Origin: Lutibacter litoralis
GTDB taxonomy: Bacteria > Bacteroidota > Bacteroidia > Flavobacteriales > Flavobacteriaceae
Reading direction: 5' to 3'
Length of the DNA: 64,000 nucleotides
Assembly (NCBI RefSeq): GCF_014646675.1
Contig: NZ_BMNS01000006.1
Coordinates: forward strand, 62,001-126,000
Shown here piece by piece: positions 26,501-36,400 of the stretch. Each line of letters opens with the position of its first letter. Position 1 is the stretch's first letter. The notes beneath the pieces are model-generated. The model did no database searches. It was given only the letters and a program-made list of their open reading frames with translations, and had not been told where the DNA came from. Made by a program: the position numbers and the translations under genes.

Positions 26501-28597
26501 ATGAATAAAGCTATATATATAGCAACCAGCGAAGCAAATAGTGGAAAATCTATTGTAGCTTTAGGTTTAATGAGAATGCTATTAGGTAAGACTGCTAAAG
26601 TGGGTTATTTCAGACCTATTATTGATGGTGTTAATAAGGGAAAAAAAGACAATCATATAAGTACAATTATATCTCATTTTAATTTAGATATAAATCCAAA
26701 TGATGCTTTTGCTTATACGCGAACAGAATACATAAAAAAGAGAAATGAAGGTAAAGAAGGAGAAGTATTTGATAAGATTATAGAAAAATACAAAGCCTTA
26801 GAAGAAATTAATGATTTTATGTTGGTAGAAGGTACCGACTTCTCTGGAGAAGGTGCAGCCATTGAATTAGATGCTAATATATTAATTGCTAAAAACCTAG
26901 GGATACCAGCAGTAATTGTTTCAAGTGGTGTAGATAAAACTTTAGAAGAATTTGTAAATGGAGTGCATATAACATACGATTCTTTTAAAGAAAAGGAAGT
27001 TGAAGTTTTAGCTGTTATTGCAAATAAAGTTCAAGAAAAAAATATTAAAATTGCGAAAGAGGGTATTCAGAAAAATTTACCGAAAGATATTTTTGTAAGT
27101 GTTATTCCCTTAATAACATCTCTAAATAACCCTACGATAAAAGAGGTTGCGAAAGCAATAGATGCAAAAATATTATTTGGAAAAGAGCATATAAACAACC
27201 AGTCCTCTAAATTTATAGTTGGAGCAATGCAGCTTCGAAATTATTTAGGACATTTATGTGAAAACTGTTTAATTATAACTCCAGGTGATAGAGCCGATAT
27301 AATTTTAGGAGCACTACAAGCAAATATTTCTTCAAACTACCCTAAAATTGCTGGAATTGTACTTACAGGAGGAATCACTCCAGAAAAACCAATTATTAAA
27401 CTAATAGATGGTTTGGCTCAAGTAGTGCCAATACTAACAGTTAATGAAGGTACATTTGCTGTTGCAAATAAAATTGGAGCTGTACGTTCTCATATGTATG
27501 CAGAAAATAAAGAAAAGATTACAACTTCATTAAATATTTTTGATAAATATGTTGATGTAGATAAACTTAATGAAAAATTAATAACCTTTAAAAACGATAG
27601 TATTACGCCTAGAATGTTTCAATATAATTTATTGAAAAGAGCTAGACAACAACGTAAACATATTGTTTTGCCAGAAGGGAATGATGATAGAATTATTACT
27701 GCTGTTGCAAGGTTAGTTCAAATGGATATTGTTAATATAACTTTATTAGGTGATTACGATAAAATTGTTGATTCAATCAATCGTCTAGGTTTAACAGTTG
27801 ATATCAATAAATTTAATATTATTGACCCAGTAAGTTCTGACTATTTTAAAGATTTTGCCAATACTTTGTTTGAATTAAGAAAAAATAAAGGTTTAACAAT
27901 AGATATGGCAGAAGATTTAATTGGCGATGTTTCTTATTTTGGAACCATGATGGTTTATAAAGGTTTAGCAGACGGAATGGTCTCTGGAGCAGCGCACACA
28001 ACACAACATACTATTTTACCAGCATTACAGTTTATAAAAACAAAACCAGGTGTTTCAGTAGTTTCTTCAATTTTCTTTATGTGTTTAGAAGATCGAGTTT
28101 CTGTTTTTGGTGATTGTGCAATTAATCCAAATCCAAATTCAGAACAATTGGCAGAGATTGCTATTTCATCAGCAGATTCTAGTATAAACTTTGGTATGGA
28201 GCCTAAAATAGCAATGCTTTCTTATTCTTCAGGAGCTTCTGGAAAAGGTGCTGACGTTGATATTGTTAGAAGAGCTACAGAAATTGTTAAAGAAAAAAGA
28301 CCAGATTTAAAAGTTGAAGGTCCTATACAATACGATGCTGCAGTAGATATTACTATTGGTAAAAGTAAATTACCAGATTCTGAAGTTGCAGGACAGGCAA
28401 ACGTATTAATTTTTCCTGATTTAAATACAGGTAATAATACGTATAAGGCTGTACAGAGAGAAACTGGAGCATTGGCAATTGGACCAATGTTACAAGGTTT
28501 AAATAAACCTGTAAACGATTTAAGCAGAGGCTGTACTATTGATGATATTTTTAACACAGTAATATTAACTGCAATTCAAGCCCAAGACATAGAATAA
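26501..28597 (+). CDS. pta: Phosphate acetyltransferase (long form)
   Basis: 698 residues. The N-terminal part resembles BioD-type P-loop proteins (IATSEANSGKS at 5-15), a DRTGG domain follows (about 215-325), and the catalytic phosphotransacetylase domain fills the last 320 residues (LPEGNDDRIITAVARL, MVSGAAHTTQHTI, SYSSGASGKGADVDIVR, LIFPDLNTGN). It interconverts acetyl-CoA and acetyl phosphate. It forms an operon with ackA 76 bases downstream for acetate excretion or uptake with ATP yield. The ATG at 26501 is used; an earlier TTG belongs to the -7 box. Confidence 0.94.
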   Translation: MNKAIYIATSEANSGKSIVALGLMRMLLGKTAKVGYFRPIIDGVNKGKKDNHISTIISHFNLDINPNDAFAYTRTEYIKKRNEGKEGEVFDKIIEKYKALEEINDFMLVEGTDFSGEGAAIELDANILIAKNLGIPAVIVSSGVDKTLEEFVNGVHITYDSFKEKEVEVLAVIANKVQEKNIKIAKEGIQKNLPKDIFVSVIPLITSLNNPTIKEVAKAIDAKILFGKEHINNQSSKFIVGAMQLRNYLGHLCENCLIITPGDRADIILGALQANISSNYPKIAGIVLTGGITPEKPIIKLIDGLAQVVPILTVNEGTFAVANKIGAVRSHMYAENKEKITTSLNIFDKYVDVDKLNEKLITFKNDSITPRMFQYNLLKRARQQRKHIVLPEGNDDRIITAVARLVQMDIVNITLLGDYDKIVDSINRLGLTVDINKFNIIDPVSSDYFKDFANTLFELRKNKGLTIDMAEDLIGDVSYFGTMMVYKGLADGMVSGAAHTTQHTILPALQFIKTKPGVSVVSSIFFMCLEDRVSVFGDCAINPNPNSEQLAEIAISSADSSINFGMEPKIAMLSYSSGASGKGADVDIVRRATEIVKEKRPDLKVEGPIQYDAAVDITIGKSKLPDSEVAGQANVLIFPDLNTGNNTYKAVQRETGALAIGPMLQGLNKPVNDLSRGCTIDDIFNTVILTAIQAQDIE

Positions 28598-28673
28598 ATT
28601 GCATTTTGCATATTTAAAATTAAAAAAATGTACCATTAGTAATTGTAATTGCTAAAAAAATATTAAATAAGAA

Positions 28674-29864
28674 ATGAAAATTTTAATTATAAATTCAGGT
28701 AGTTCTTCTATAAAATATCAACTATTTAAGATGCCAGAAGAAGAGGTTATTTGTTCAGGTTTAGTTGAAAGAATTGGTTTAGCCAATCCAGAAATACATT
28801 ACAAATCAAAAAATCATGCAATTGATAGAGTTTGTATGATAACTAATCATGCAGAAGGGTTAGAAAAAGTTGTAAAATTATTACTAGATGATGAGACAGG
28901 AGTTATTAAAACTACTTCTGAAATTGCAGCGGTAGGACATAGGGTTGTACATGGTGGAGATGCTTTTTCAGATACCGCTTTTGTTGATGAAAAGGTAAAA
29001 GCTAAAATTAAGGAGCTATTTTCTTTGGCTCCACAACATAACCCTGCTAATTATGAAGGTATTGTTGTTGCAGAAAATATTTTTCCAGATGCAAAACAAA
29101 TTGCAGTATTTGATACAGCATTTCATCAATCAATGCCTATTGAAGCGTACAAGTATGCCATTCCAAATAAATTTTTAGAAGAACACAAAATTCGTAAGTT
29201 TGGTTTTCATGGTACCAGCCATAAATATGTAGCAAAATTAGCACGTACTTATTTAGGCGAAGCACAAAGTGAAAAAATAATTACCATTCACTTAGGTGGT
29301 GGGTGCAGTATAACTGCTGTAAAAGATGGAAAAAGTGTTGATACTTCTTTAGGCTTTGGTCCAAATGAAGGTTTAATTATGGGAAGTAGAAGTGGTTCAA
29401 TAGATAATTCAATCATTTTTTACTTAGTTAACAATCTGGGCTATGAGCTAAACGACGTTAATAATATGCTTCAAAAAGAAAGTGGTATGATTGGTTTAAC
29501 GGGCTGTCTATCAGATTATAGAGATATAGAAGCTGAAGCATTAAAGGGAGATAAAAAGTGTCAACTTGCTTTAGAAATGAGCGCTTACAGAATTAGACAT
29601 TATTTAGGTGGTTATATTGCTAATTTAAATGGTGTAGATGCCATTGTGTTTACTGCAGGTGTTGGTGAAAATTCTATAGTTCTTAGAAAAATGGTGTGTG
29701 AAAATATGGATTTCTTTGGAATTGATATAGATGAACAAAAGAATGATATTAAGGCTAGAAAATTAACAGAAATTCATTCAGACAACTCTAAAGTTAAATT
29801 ATTAGTTATTCCAACAAATGAAGAGTTGGAAATTGCCAAACAATCTTTTGAATTAATCAATTAA
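28674..29864 (+). CDS. ackA: Acetate kinase
   Basis: A 396-residue ASKHA-fold kinase that makes ATP and acetate from acetyl phosphate. Signatures: ILIINSGSSSIKYQLF at the N-terminus, AVGHRVVHGGD, DTAFHQSMP, KFGFHGTSHKYV and VFTAGVGENS near the end. It completes the Pta-AckA route with the upstream pta gene and is followed directly by a 48-base palindromic terminator shared with uvrB. Confidence 0.96.
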   Translation: MKILIINSGSSSIKYQLFKMPEEEVICSGLVERIGLANPEIHYKSKNHAIDRVCMITNHAEGLEKVVKLLLDDETGVIKTTSEIAAVGHRVVHGGDAFSDTAFVDEKVKAKIKELFSLAPQHNPANYEGIVVAENIFPDAKQIAVFDTAFHQSMPIEAYKYAIPNKFLEEHKIRKFGFHGTSHKYVAKLARTYLGEAQSEKIITIHLGGGCSITAVKDGKSVDTSLGFGPNEGLIMGSRSGSIDNSIIFYLVNNLGYELNDVNNMLQKESGMIGLTGCLSDYRDIEAEALKGDKKCQLALEMSAYRIRHYLGGYIANLNGVDAIVFTAGVGENSIVLRKMVCENMDFFGIDIDEQKNDIKARKLTEIHSDNSKVKLLVIPTNEELEIAKQSFELIN

Positions 29865-29872
29865 CAAAATAT

Positions 29873-29925
29873 AAGATTGTAATCATTACACTTGTTAACA
29901 AGTGTAATGATTACAATCTTTTTTA
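29873..29925. terminator. 48-base perfect palindrome, bidirectional terminator between ackA and uvrB
   Basis: Bases 29873-29896 and 29897-29920 are exact reverse complements (24-base arms, no spacer; the centre reads CTTGTTAACAAG). A T run follows on the plus strand and A bases precede it, so it can stop both convergent genes. The stem is far longer than a terminator needs. Confidence 0.85.
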
Positions 29926-29970
29926 AAATTTAATAGATGTTTAGTTAGGCGCTGTTTTTAATTAAGCTTC

Positions 29971-31959
29971 TCAAATCTTCTCTTTAAGTAGCTTTATTTC
30001 ATCACGTAATTGAGCAGCCGCAATAAAATCTAAGGCTTTTGCAGCTGTCTCCATTTGTTTTCTTTTTGCTCGAATGTGTTTTTCAATTTCAGTTTTAGAT
30101 AAATAATCTAATTCTTTCTCAGCAGCTAAATTGGTAGCATTGTCATAATGATACGATGAAACCGTATTTTTTGCTAAGGTGTTTTCTATACTTTTTTTAA
30201 TTTGAGTAGGTGTAATATTATGTTCAGTGTTAAAAGTAATTTGTTTTTCACGTCGTCTAGTAGTTTCATCTATTGTCAATTGCATACTTTTTGTAATTTT
30301 ATCTGCATACATAATTGCTTTTCCTTCAACATTACGTGCAGCTCTACCAATGGTTTGTGTTAAAGAACGGTGAGAACGTAAAAAACCTTCTTTATCAGCA
30401 TCTAAAATAGCAACTAGAGAAACTTCTGGTAAATCCAACCCTTCACGCAATAGGTTTACTCCGATTAAAACATCAAACAATCCTTTTCGTAGATCTTGCA
30501 TAATTTCTACACGTTCTAAAGTGTCAACATCAGAATGAATATATCTACAACGAACTTGAATTCTAGTTAAGTATTTAGACAATTCTTCGGCCATACGTTT
30601 GGTTAAAGTAGTAACTAAAGTACGTTCGTCTTTTTCAACTCGAATTTGTATTTCTTCTAATAAATCATCTATTTGATTGATACTCGGGCGAACTTCAATT
30701 TCGGGATCCAATAAACCAGTAGGTCTAATAATTTGTTCTACAAATATTCCCTCAGTTTTTTGTAATTCGTAATCTGCAGGTGTTGCACTCACAAAAATAA
30801 CTTGATTCTGAATGGCTTCAAACTCTTCAAATTTTAAAGGTCTATTATCCATTGCTGCTGGCAATCGAAAACCATAATCTACTAAGTTTACTTTTCTAGA
30901 TCTATCACCACCATACATTGCGTGTACTTGCGGCACAGTTACATGGCTTTCATCAATAATCATTAAATAATCGTCAGGAAAATAATCTAGCAAGCAGAAA
31001 GGTCTTGAACCGGGATTTCTTCCATCTAAATAACGCGAGTAATTTTCTATTCCACTACAATAACCCAATTCACGAATCATTTCCAAATCAAATTCTGTTC
31101 GCTCTTTTAAACGTTTTGCCTCTAAATGTTTGCCAATTTCTTTGAAGTATTCGTATTGTTTCATCAAATCTTCTTGTATGGCGTGGATTGCGTTTTGTAA
31201 AACATCTGGCGAGGTAACAAACAAGTTTGCTGGATAAATGGTAAGCTGTTCAAATTTTTCAACAACCTGATTATTAGTAACATCAAAACTTTCAATTTCT
31301 TCAATTTCATCTCCAAAAAAGTGAATGCGATATGCATGTTCGCCATACGAAGGATATACAGTTATAGTATCACCTTTTACTTTGAAAGTTCCACTACTAA
31401 TTTCAGTTTCTGTTCTAGAATATAAACTTGTAACCAATAATTGTAAAAATTTAGTGCGTGGTATTTCCTGGTCAACTTCAATTGTAATAATATTTTTTTT
31501 GAACTCAACCGGATTACCAATTCCATAAATACAAGAAACAGATGCCACAATAATTACATCCCGTCTACCAGAAAGAAGGGCAGAAGATGCACTAATTCTT
31601 AGCTTTTCAATATCTTCATTTATAGATAAATCTTTCTCTATATACGTTCCAGTTGTTGGTAAAAATGCTTCTGGTTGGTAATAATCGTAATATGAAACAA
31701 AATATTCCACCGAATTATTTGGGAAGAATTGTTTAAACTCTGAATATAATTGAGCGGCTAAGGTTTTATTATGAGCTAAAACCAATGTTGGTTTCTGTAC
31801 TTTTTCAATTAAATTAGCAACTGTAAATGTTTTTCCGGAGCCGGTAACACCTAACAGTGTTTGGAATTTTTCGTTAGATTCAATTCCAGATACAAGCTGT
31901 TTTATAGCTTCAGGTTGATCTCCAGTAGGTTTAAATTTAGATTCTAACTTTAGTAGCAT
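29971..31959 (-). CDS. uvrB: Excinuclease ABC subunit B
   Basis: A 662-residue nucleotide-excision-repair helicase that loads onto damage handed over by UvrA and recruits UvrC. Walker A GVTGSGKT is at 37-44, the beta-hairpin region YYDYYQPEAFLP follows (its tyrosines probe DNA), then DESHVTVPQ, the helicase motifs REGLDLPEVSLVAI and TQTIGRAARN, and a C-terminal UVR motif (DFIAAAQLRDEIKLLK) that binds UvrC. Length is standard. The TAnnTTTG box lies only four bases from the ATG, suggesting a leaderless message. Confidence 0.97.
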   Translation of the reverse strand: MLLKLESKFKPTGDQPEAIKQLVSGIESNEKFQTLLGVTGSGKTFTVANLIEKVQKPTLVLAHNKTLAAQLYSEFKQFFPNNSVEYFVSYYDYYQPEAFLPTTGTYIEKDLSINEDIEKLRISASSALLSGRRDVIIVASVSCIYGIGNPVEFKKNIITIEVDQEIPRTKFLQLLVTSLYSRTETEISSGTFKVKGDTITVYPSYGEHAYRIHFFGDEIEEIESFDVTNNQVVEKFEQLTIYPANLFVTSPDVLQNAIHAIQEDLMKQYEYFKEIGKHLEAKRLKERTEFDLEMIRELGYCSGIENYSRYLDGRNPGSRPFCLLDYFPDDYLMIIDESHVTVPQVHAMYGGDRSRKVNLVDYGFRLPAAMDNRPLKFEEFEAIQNQVIFVSATPADYELQKTEGIFVEQIIRPTGLLDPEIEVRPSINQIDDLLEEIQIRVEKDERTLVTTLTKRMAEELSKYLTRIQVRCRYIHSDVDTLERVEIMQDLRKGLFDVLIGVNLLREGLDLPEVSLVAILDADKEGFLRSHRSLTQTIGRAARNVEGKAIMYADKITKSMQLTIDETTRRREKQITFNTEHNITPTQIKKSIENTLAKNTVSSYHYDNATNLAAEKELDYLSKTEIEKHIRAKRKQMETAAKALDFIAAAQLRDEIKLLKEKI

Positions 31960-31963
31960 AGTG

Positions 31964-31971
31964 CAAAAATA
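31964..31971 (-). promoter_or_regulatory. -7 box almost touching the uvrB start
   Basis: On the minus strand this reads TATTTTTG, followed by four bases and the ATG. If used, transcription would begin at or next to the start codon (leaderless mRNA). No LexA-type site was recognised. Confidence 0.4.
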
Positions 31972-32085
31972 AGCTAATTTATATACATATTTAAATGGGA
32001 TACTTATTTAACAAATATTTATTATTAAAGGTTTTATATAAAATTTGGTAATAATGTGTAATTTTAATTTTTCTAAAAATATAGT

Positions 32086-32619
32086 ATGAAATTAAAAGTA
32101 TTCTTTTCTTGTTTGGTATTAGTATTTCTAAGTTTTAAGAGTTGGTCTCAAGAATCGTTTCCAGCTTCTTGGGAAGGAAATTATAAAGGAGATCTTGAAA
32201 TATATGGAGTAGATTCTATTGCAATGCGAGTGACTATGATACTTAATATTAAGAAAAAGTCTGATTCCATTTTTAAATGGAAAATAACATATAATTTTAA
32301 AGGAAAAGTAGACGTGCGAGATTATATTTTAAAGTTGATAGATGCAAAAAATGGGCATTATACTATTGATGAGAAAAATACAATTGTAATAGATTCATAT
32401 TTTAGAGCTAACATTTTAACCAGTTTTTTTGAGGTACAAGATTCTTTTATTGTTTCAACATATTCTAGAAAAGGAAATTCAATTATTTTTGAGATTATTT
32501 CAGCCAATGGAAAGAAAAGAACTTCTTCAGGTAATAAATTATTTGAAGGAGAAACTATTCCAAAAGTAAATTCTTATTTAGTAAACGGAAGGCAAAAGGC
32601 TGTTTTAATAAAACAATAA
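32086..32619 (+). CDS. Secreted hypothetical protein
   Basis: 177 residues with a signal peptide (1-22, ending FKSWSQ). The mature part starts ESFPASWEGNYKGDLEIYG and is rich in alternating hydrophobic residues, suggesting a small beta-barrel or lipocalin-like fold (WEGNYKGDL is the kind of opening seen in such folds). No catalytic motif was recognised. It ends one base before the convergent T9SS protein gene, so the two genes abut tail to tail without a terminator. Confidence 0.6.
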   Translation: MKLKVFFSCLVLVFLSFKSWSQESFPASWEGNYKGDLEIYGVDSIAMRVTMILNIKKKSDSIFKWKITYNFKGKVDVRDYILKLIDAKNGHYTIDEKNTIVIDSYFRANILTSFFEVQDSFIVSTYSRKGNSIIFEIISANGKKRTSSGNKLFEGETIPKVNSYLVNGRQKAVLIKQ

Positions 32620-35457
32620 TTACCTTCTAATTAAACTAAAATGTCCTTTTTTAACTCTAGTATTGCCTTGTTTATCAATAAGTTCTACTGAGTACCAGTA
32701 ATCTGTAGAAGGTAATAATTTACCATTTAAAGTTCCATCCCAACCTTTCTCATTTGGATTTAAGGATGTAATTATTTTACCAAATCTATCAAAAATATAG
32801 ATATTTGAAGTTGGATAAAAATGGTTATTTGCACCGGGAATCCGCCAAGTATCATTTATTCCATCATTATTTGGAGTAAAGAATTTTGGAAAACCAATTA
32901 CCGAAACTTCTAGCACGGTAAACCCACACCCATTTTTATCTTTTACATATATTTTGTGAAAACCAGCAGGAATATTTTCAAAAAATGGTTCGTCTTGGTA
33001 ATTTCCATTAAAATTGTTTAAAGCAAATTCATAAGATCCAAGTCCTAAATTATCGGTATTTATTGTAATTGTATTGTTAGAAGAATCATCTTGAATAGTT
33101 ATATCTTCTGAATACAAAACTGGTATGTTTGATTCCTTTACATTGAAAACACTAAAACCTTCACAAGTACTATTGTCACTCGTTGTACTTGTATTATTTT
33201 CATAATTCCTTAATACTTTAACCTCGTACACCCCTTCTTTTTCAGCAAAATGAACGGGATTTGTAGCATTAATAATTGGCATATTGTTAAAATACCATTG
33301 GTATTCATCACCGTTTATATTAGTGTTGCCATCGAGTTCTACAGTATAAATTTGTGGAGTATCTTCTATATTACCAATACATAAAATAACTTCTTCGTTC
33401 ATATAATTTGGTAAAGGAATTTTATTTATGACTAAATTAAATTTTCCTACAGAAATACAGTTATTATTATCTTTATTAGAGATTCTTACAAAAATTTCGC
33501 TATTAGGAAATGTTTGAGTTCCTAATATTGGATTGGTTTGAAGTTGGAGATTATTTATGTTGTGGTACAATTCCACTACAATATCATAATTGGAAAAAAT
33601 AGTTTTAATAGCGGCTCTTTTTGCTTCAAAATCAAATTGAGCTACATCACTTTCTATACTTGAGTTTGTTCCAATTCCCAAATCATTTTCACAAAGATAA
33701 TGTGATTCATAAACATCTAAACTGGTTGGATAGGCATTTATTTCCATGGTACCAATTGAAAAACAGTTGGATATTTTATCTGTAATTTTTAAAACAATAT
33801 TTGAGTTAGAAGCGGAAATATATTCAGAAGGGTTTGTAATTGGCTTGTCATTTTCAAAGTCGTTTTCCGAAGCAAAAAATAGTACTTCTAAATCTGTATT
33901 ATTATTTGTAATTTCAGATAATTTAGAATTTAGATTGAATAGTGTAATACCATCTAAACTATTTTCGTCCACATCACATTGATCGTAAATAATTGTTGGA
34001 GGTGCAGTTGGTGGATCATATACTTCAATTTCAAATTTACCTTTATAAAGTATCGATTTGCCACAATCATCAACCAAATCTACTTCAAGATTGTACAAAC
34101 CTGCATCTGATTTTTGTATGTTTGAAATGGTTAGGCTCTTTGTAGTTGCTATAGTTGAACCATTAAACTCCCAGTTAAATATAGGGTTTCCAGGTAAGTT
34201 TTCAGTATTAAAAGTATAATTGTTACCTAAACATAAATTAATATTTTGATTGGTAATTATTTCATCATTTTCTTGATTTTTAATTTCAATTAAATAAAAA
34301 ATTGAAGCGATAAAAGGAGGTAACCCTTGAGTTGATCTTTTGGATCCTAAGTTTATCGCATTATGTTTATAATTGCTATCAGTTCCATCATTTTCAGGAT
34401 CTTCTATTACGCTTAAAAAAGGTATTCCTGCATTATAAGTTGCAGACATAGACCTGTAAATTTTTTGATCAGGACCCAGCTGTAATGCACTTCTAAATAA
34501 ATTTCTGGAATCTAAGACAACCCTTGAGTTATTTATTTGAGCAGTTGTATTTTTTGAAATATCAAACTGGTATAATGTGGAGGTGTGGTTTTCTGGATTG
34601 TTATATTCTGAATCATTTTCACTGTAAAAGTCGTTAGAACCAGTAACATATAGTTTTTCTCCATTACCAGAAAATTCTGCACCATAAGGTGCGTTATTTG
34701 GAGCTGTTAAATTTAAAATTTGTTGGTTAGCGACTAAGCCTGTTTCATTATCAAAATCGTATAAAATAAATCGTTCATCGCCCATATGAGCAATGGCTAT
34801 TTTTTTGCCGTCAGGAGAAATTTTTAAATAACCTCTCTTGTCATTTGCAAAGTAATCTACAGTTGATGTAACAGGATCTTTGGCAACGCCATTATTAGTT
34901 ACCTTGTAAGCTTTAAATTGATTTTGAACATAGGATAACACCCAGAAAGTTTCACATTCTTTACCGTTAATAGCAGCAACTTTTTCAGACCAATCTTCTG
35001 ATTTCCCTTCATTTAAATCAATAGGTCCAGCAACAACATCTCCTAAACCATGATTTCGGCTCATATCTATTGTGTAATAATAAAAACCATATTCACCACC
35101 ATTAACTCTTGCACCAACGGTAAATAAATAATATTCGGTACTACTTTTGGGTTTTGGAATTATCATGGCAGATTGTGTGCTTGAAGCATTCCCTTTTAAA
35201 CCAATTCCATTTGGCATAGGGATATGATTTTTATTCCAAACAATTGTACCATCAGAATAAAATAACAGATTCCCATTTGCATCAGAAAAAGAAGAGCAAC
35301 CTTCACGAGTATCTATTTTACCATCAGAAATTGCAACTGGCGTCCCAACGTTAAAATCAATTCCTGCATTTTCCCCAAAATACCAAATATTAGCTTCTCC
35401 TTGGGCATATATTAATGAAAACGAACATAAGAAAATTAGAACTATTAATTTTTTCAT
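32620..35457 (-). CDS. Large secreted protein with T9SS type B sorting domain
   Basis: 945 residues from the corrected start. A signal peptide (1-19, ending LIYAQ) is followed by a propeller-like region (about 20-400; ANIWYFGENAGIDFN, SPDGKKIAIAHMGDERFILYD), an Ig/PKD-like domain (about 400-480, ending SDAGLYNLEV), further beta-rich repeats, and a gliding-motility type C-terminal domain: FPKFFTPNNDGINDTW, IYIFDRFGKII and GWDGTLNGK..STDYWY. That tail directs secretion by the type IX system to the cell surface. The start at 35457 (MKKLIVLIF) is preferred, as an in-frame TTG at 35508 is the -33 element. Its target is unknown; adhesion or a role in gliding is possible. Confidence 0.88.
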   Translation of the reverse strand: MKKLIVLIFLCSFSLIYAQGEANIWYFGENAGIDFNVGTPVAISDGKIDTREGCSSFSDANGNLLFYSDGTIVWNKNHIPMPNGIGLKGNASSTQSAMIIPKPKSSTEYYLFTVGARVNGGEYGFYYYTIDMSRNHGLGDVVAGPIDLNEGKSEDWSEKVAAINGKECETFWVLSYVQNQFKAYKVTNNGVAKDPVTSTVDYFANDKRGYLKISPDGKKIAIAHMGDERFILYDFDNETGLVANQQILNLTAPNNAPYGAEFSGNGEKLYVTGSNDFYSENDSEYNNPENHTSTLYQFDISKNTTAQINNSRVVLDSRNLFRSALQLGPDQKIYRSMSATYNAGIPFLSVIEDPENDGTDSNYKHNAINLGSKRSTQGLPPFIASIFYLIEIKNQENDEIITNQNINLCLGNNYTFNTENLPGNPIFNWEFNGSTIATTKSLTISNIQKSDAGLYNLEVDLVDDCGKSILYKGKFEIEVYDPPTAPPTIIYDQCDVDENSLDGITLFNLNSKLSEITNNNTDLEVLFFASENDFENDKPITNPSEYISASNSNIVLKITDKISNCFSIGTMEINAYPTSLDVYESHYLCENDLGIGTNSSIESDVAQFDFEAKRAAIKTIFSNYDIVVELYHNINNLQLQTNPILGTQTFPNSEIFVRISNKDNNNCISVGKFNLVINKIPLPNYMNEEVILCIGNIEDTPQIYTVELDGNTNINGDEYQWYFNNMPIINATNPVHFAEKEGVYEVKVLRNYENNTSTTSDNSTCEGFSVFNVKESNIPVLYSEDITIQDDSSNNTITINTDNLGLGSYEFALNNFNGNYQDEPFFENIPAGFHKIYVKDKNGCGFTVLEVSVIGFPKFFTPNNDGINDTWRIPGANNHFYPTSNIYIFDRFGKIITSLNPNEKGWDGTLNGKLLPSTDYWYSVELIDKQGNTRVKKGHFSLIRR

Positions 35458-35478
35458 ACTAAGATTAAAGATAATTTT

Positions 35479-35508
35479 CAAATATATTAATAACTTAGGA
35501 AACCTCAA
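35479..35508 (-). promoter_or_regulatory. Promoter of the T9SS type B protein gene
   Basis: On the minus strand: TTG (35508-35506), 19 bases, then TATATTTG (35486-35479), 21 bases before the ATG. A full match to the Bacteroidota promoter. Confidence 0.75.
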
Positions 35509-35554
35509 TAACTATTCGAATTATTAAGGTTTAAGACCATAGTTATTTATTATC

Positions 35555-36400
35555 TTATAAATCTCTCTTTTTTAATAACGCATAGGAAAAGTAAATAAAT
35601 AAGCCTGTCCACACACTTACAATTAATAAATCTGTAGGTTGAACAGAAAAATCTTTAGATAAGTTTTCTCCGACTTGTTGTGCAACTGTTTTTACTGCGC
35701 TTAAGCGGGTAAAAGGTTCTTTTATTAAGTTAGAAATGGATTCTAAAGGTAAAAATTGCATAATGCTATTTACCCGTTCGCTGGTTTCATCAAGGTCTTT
35801 AAATTGCCAAAATAAATAACCTTTTAAAATACTTTCTCCAAAAAACCATATTAAAATTCCTCCAACTGCAAAAGCAGATCTTTTTACTAAAATACCCATA
35901 AAAAGACCAAAAGAGAAGAATGCAACTAATTTTATAAAAAATGCAAATAAGTATTCTAAATCGGTTGTTACAATAGAAAATTCGTTAAAATCGGAATAAC
36001 TATATCCTAAAATAATAGACACTAGAAATACAAATAATGTAGATACAAAAGCAAGTGCTATTACAGTGTAAAACTTTGAAAGCACAAACTCCTTTTTACT
36101 TAAACCATCTATTAAATTTTGTTTTAATGTTTTATTACTGTACTCATTAGCCATCATAGATACAATTACTAATAGCAAAAAGAATTTAAAAATGGAGGCC
36201 ATAAACGTATTAAAATGCCAGATATATGGAAAATTAAAAATGCCTTGTTCTGCTAAATGAAATTGAATGGGACCAATATCAAATTTTATTGCTGCAATAA
36301 GGGCAATTGAAGTTAGCAAAATAAAATAAATTAGAATTAATATTCTACTTGCACTATTGTATTTTAGTTTATGAAGTTCTATGTTTAATAATCGTAACAT
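35555..36400 (-). CDS. ABC transporter permease
   Basis: 281 residues with six membrane segments (first at about 18-38, last at about 255-275), of the ABC-2 / NatB-like type: SMMANEYSNKTLKQNLIDGLSKKEFVLSK after helix two is the typical cytoplasmic segment. It overlaps the stop of the ATPase gene by one base, forming a two-gene transporter. Substrate unknown. No secreted or binding subunit is nearby. Confidence 0.82.
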   Translation of the reverse strand: MLRLLNIELHKLKYNSASRILILIYFILLTSIALIAAIKFDIGPIQFHLAEQGIFNFPYIWHFNTFMASIFKFFLLLVIVSMMANEYSNKTLKQNLIDGLSKKEFVLSKFYTVIALAFVSTLFVFLVSIILGYSYSDFNEFSIVTTDLEYLFAFFIKLVAFFSFGLFMGILVKRSAFAVGGILIWFFGESILKGYLFWQFKDLDETSERVNSIMQFLPLESISNLIKEPFTRLSAVKTVAQQVGENLSKDFSVQPTDLLIVSVWTGLFIYFSYALLKKRDL

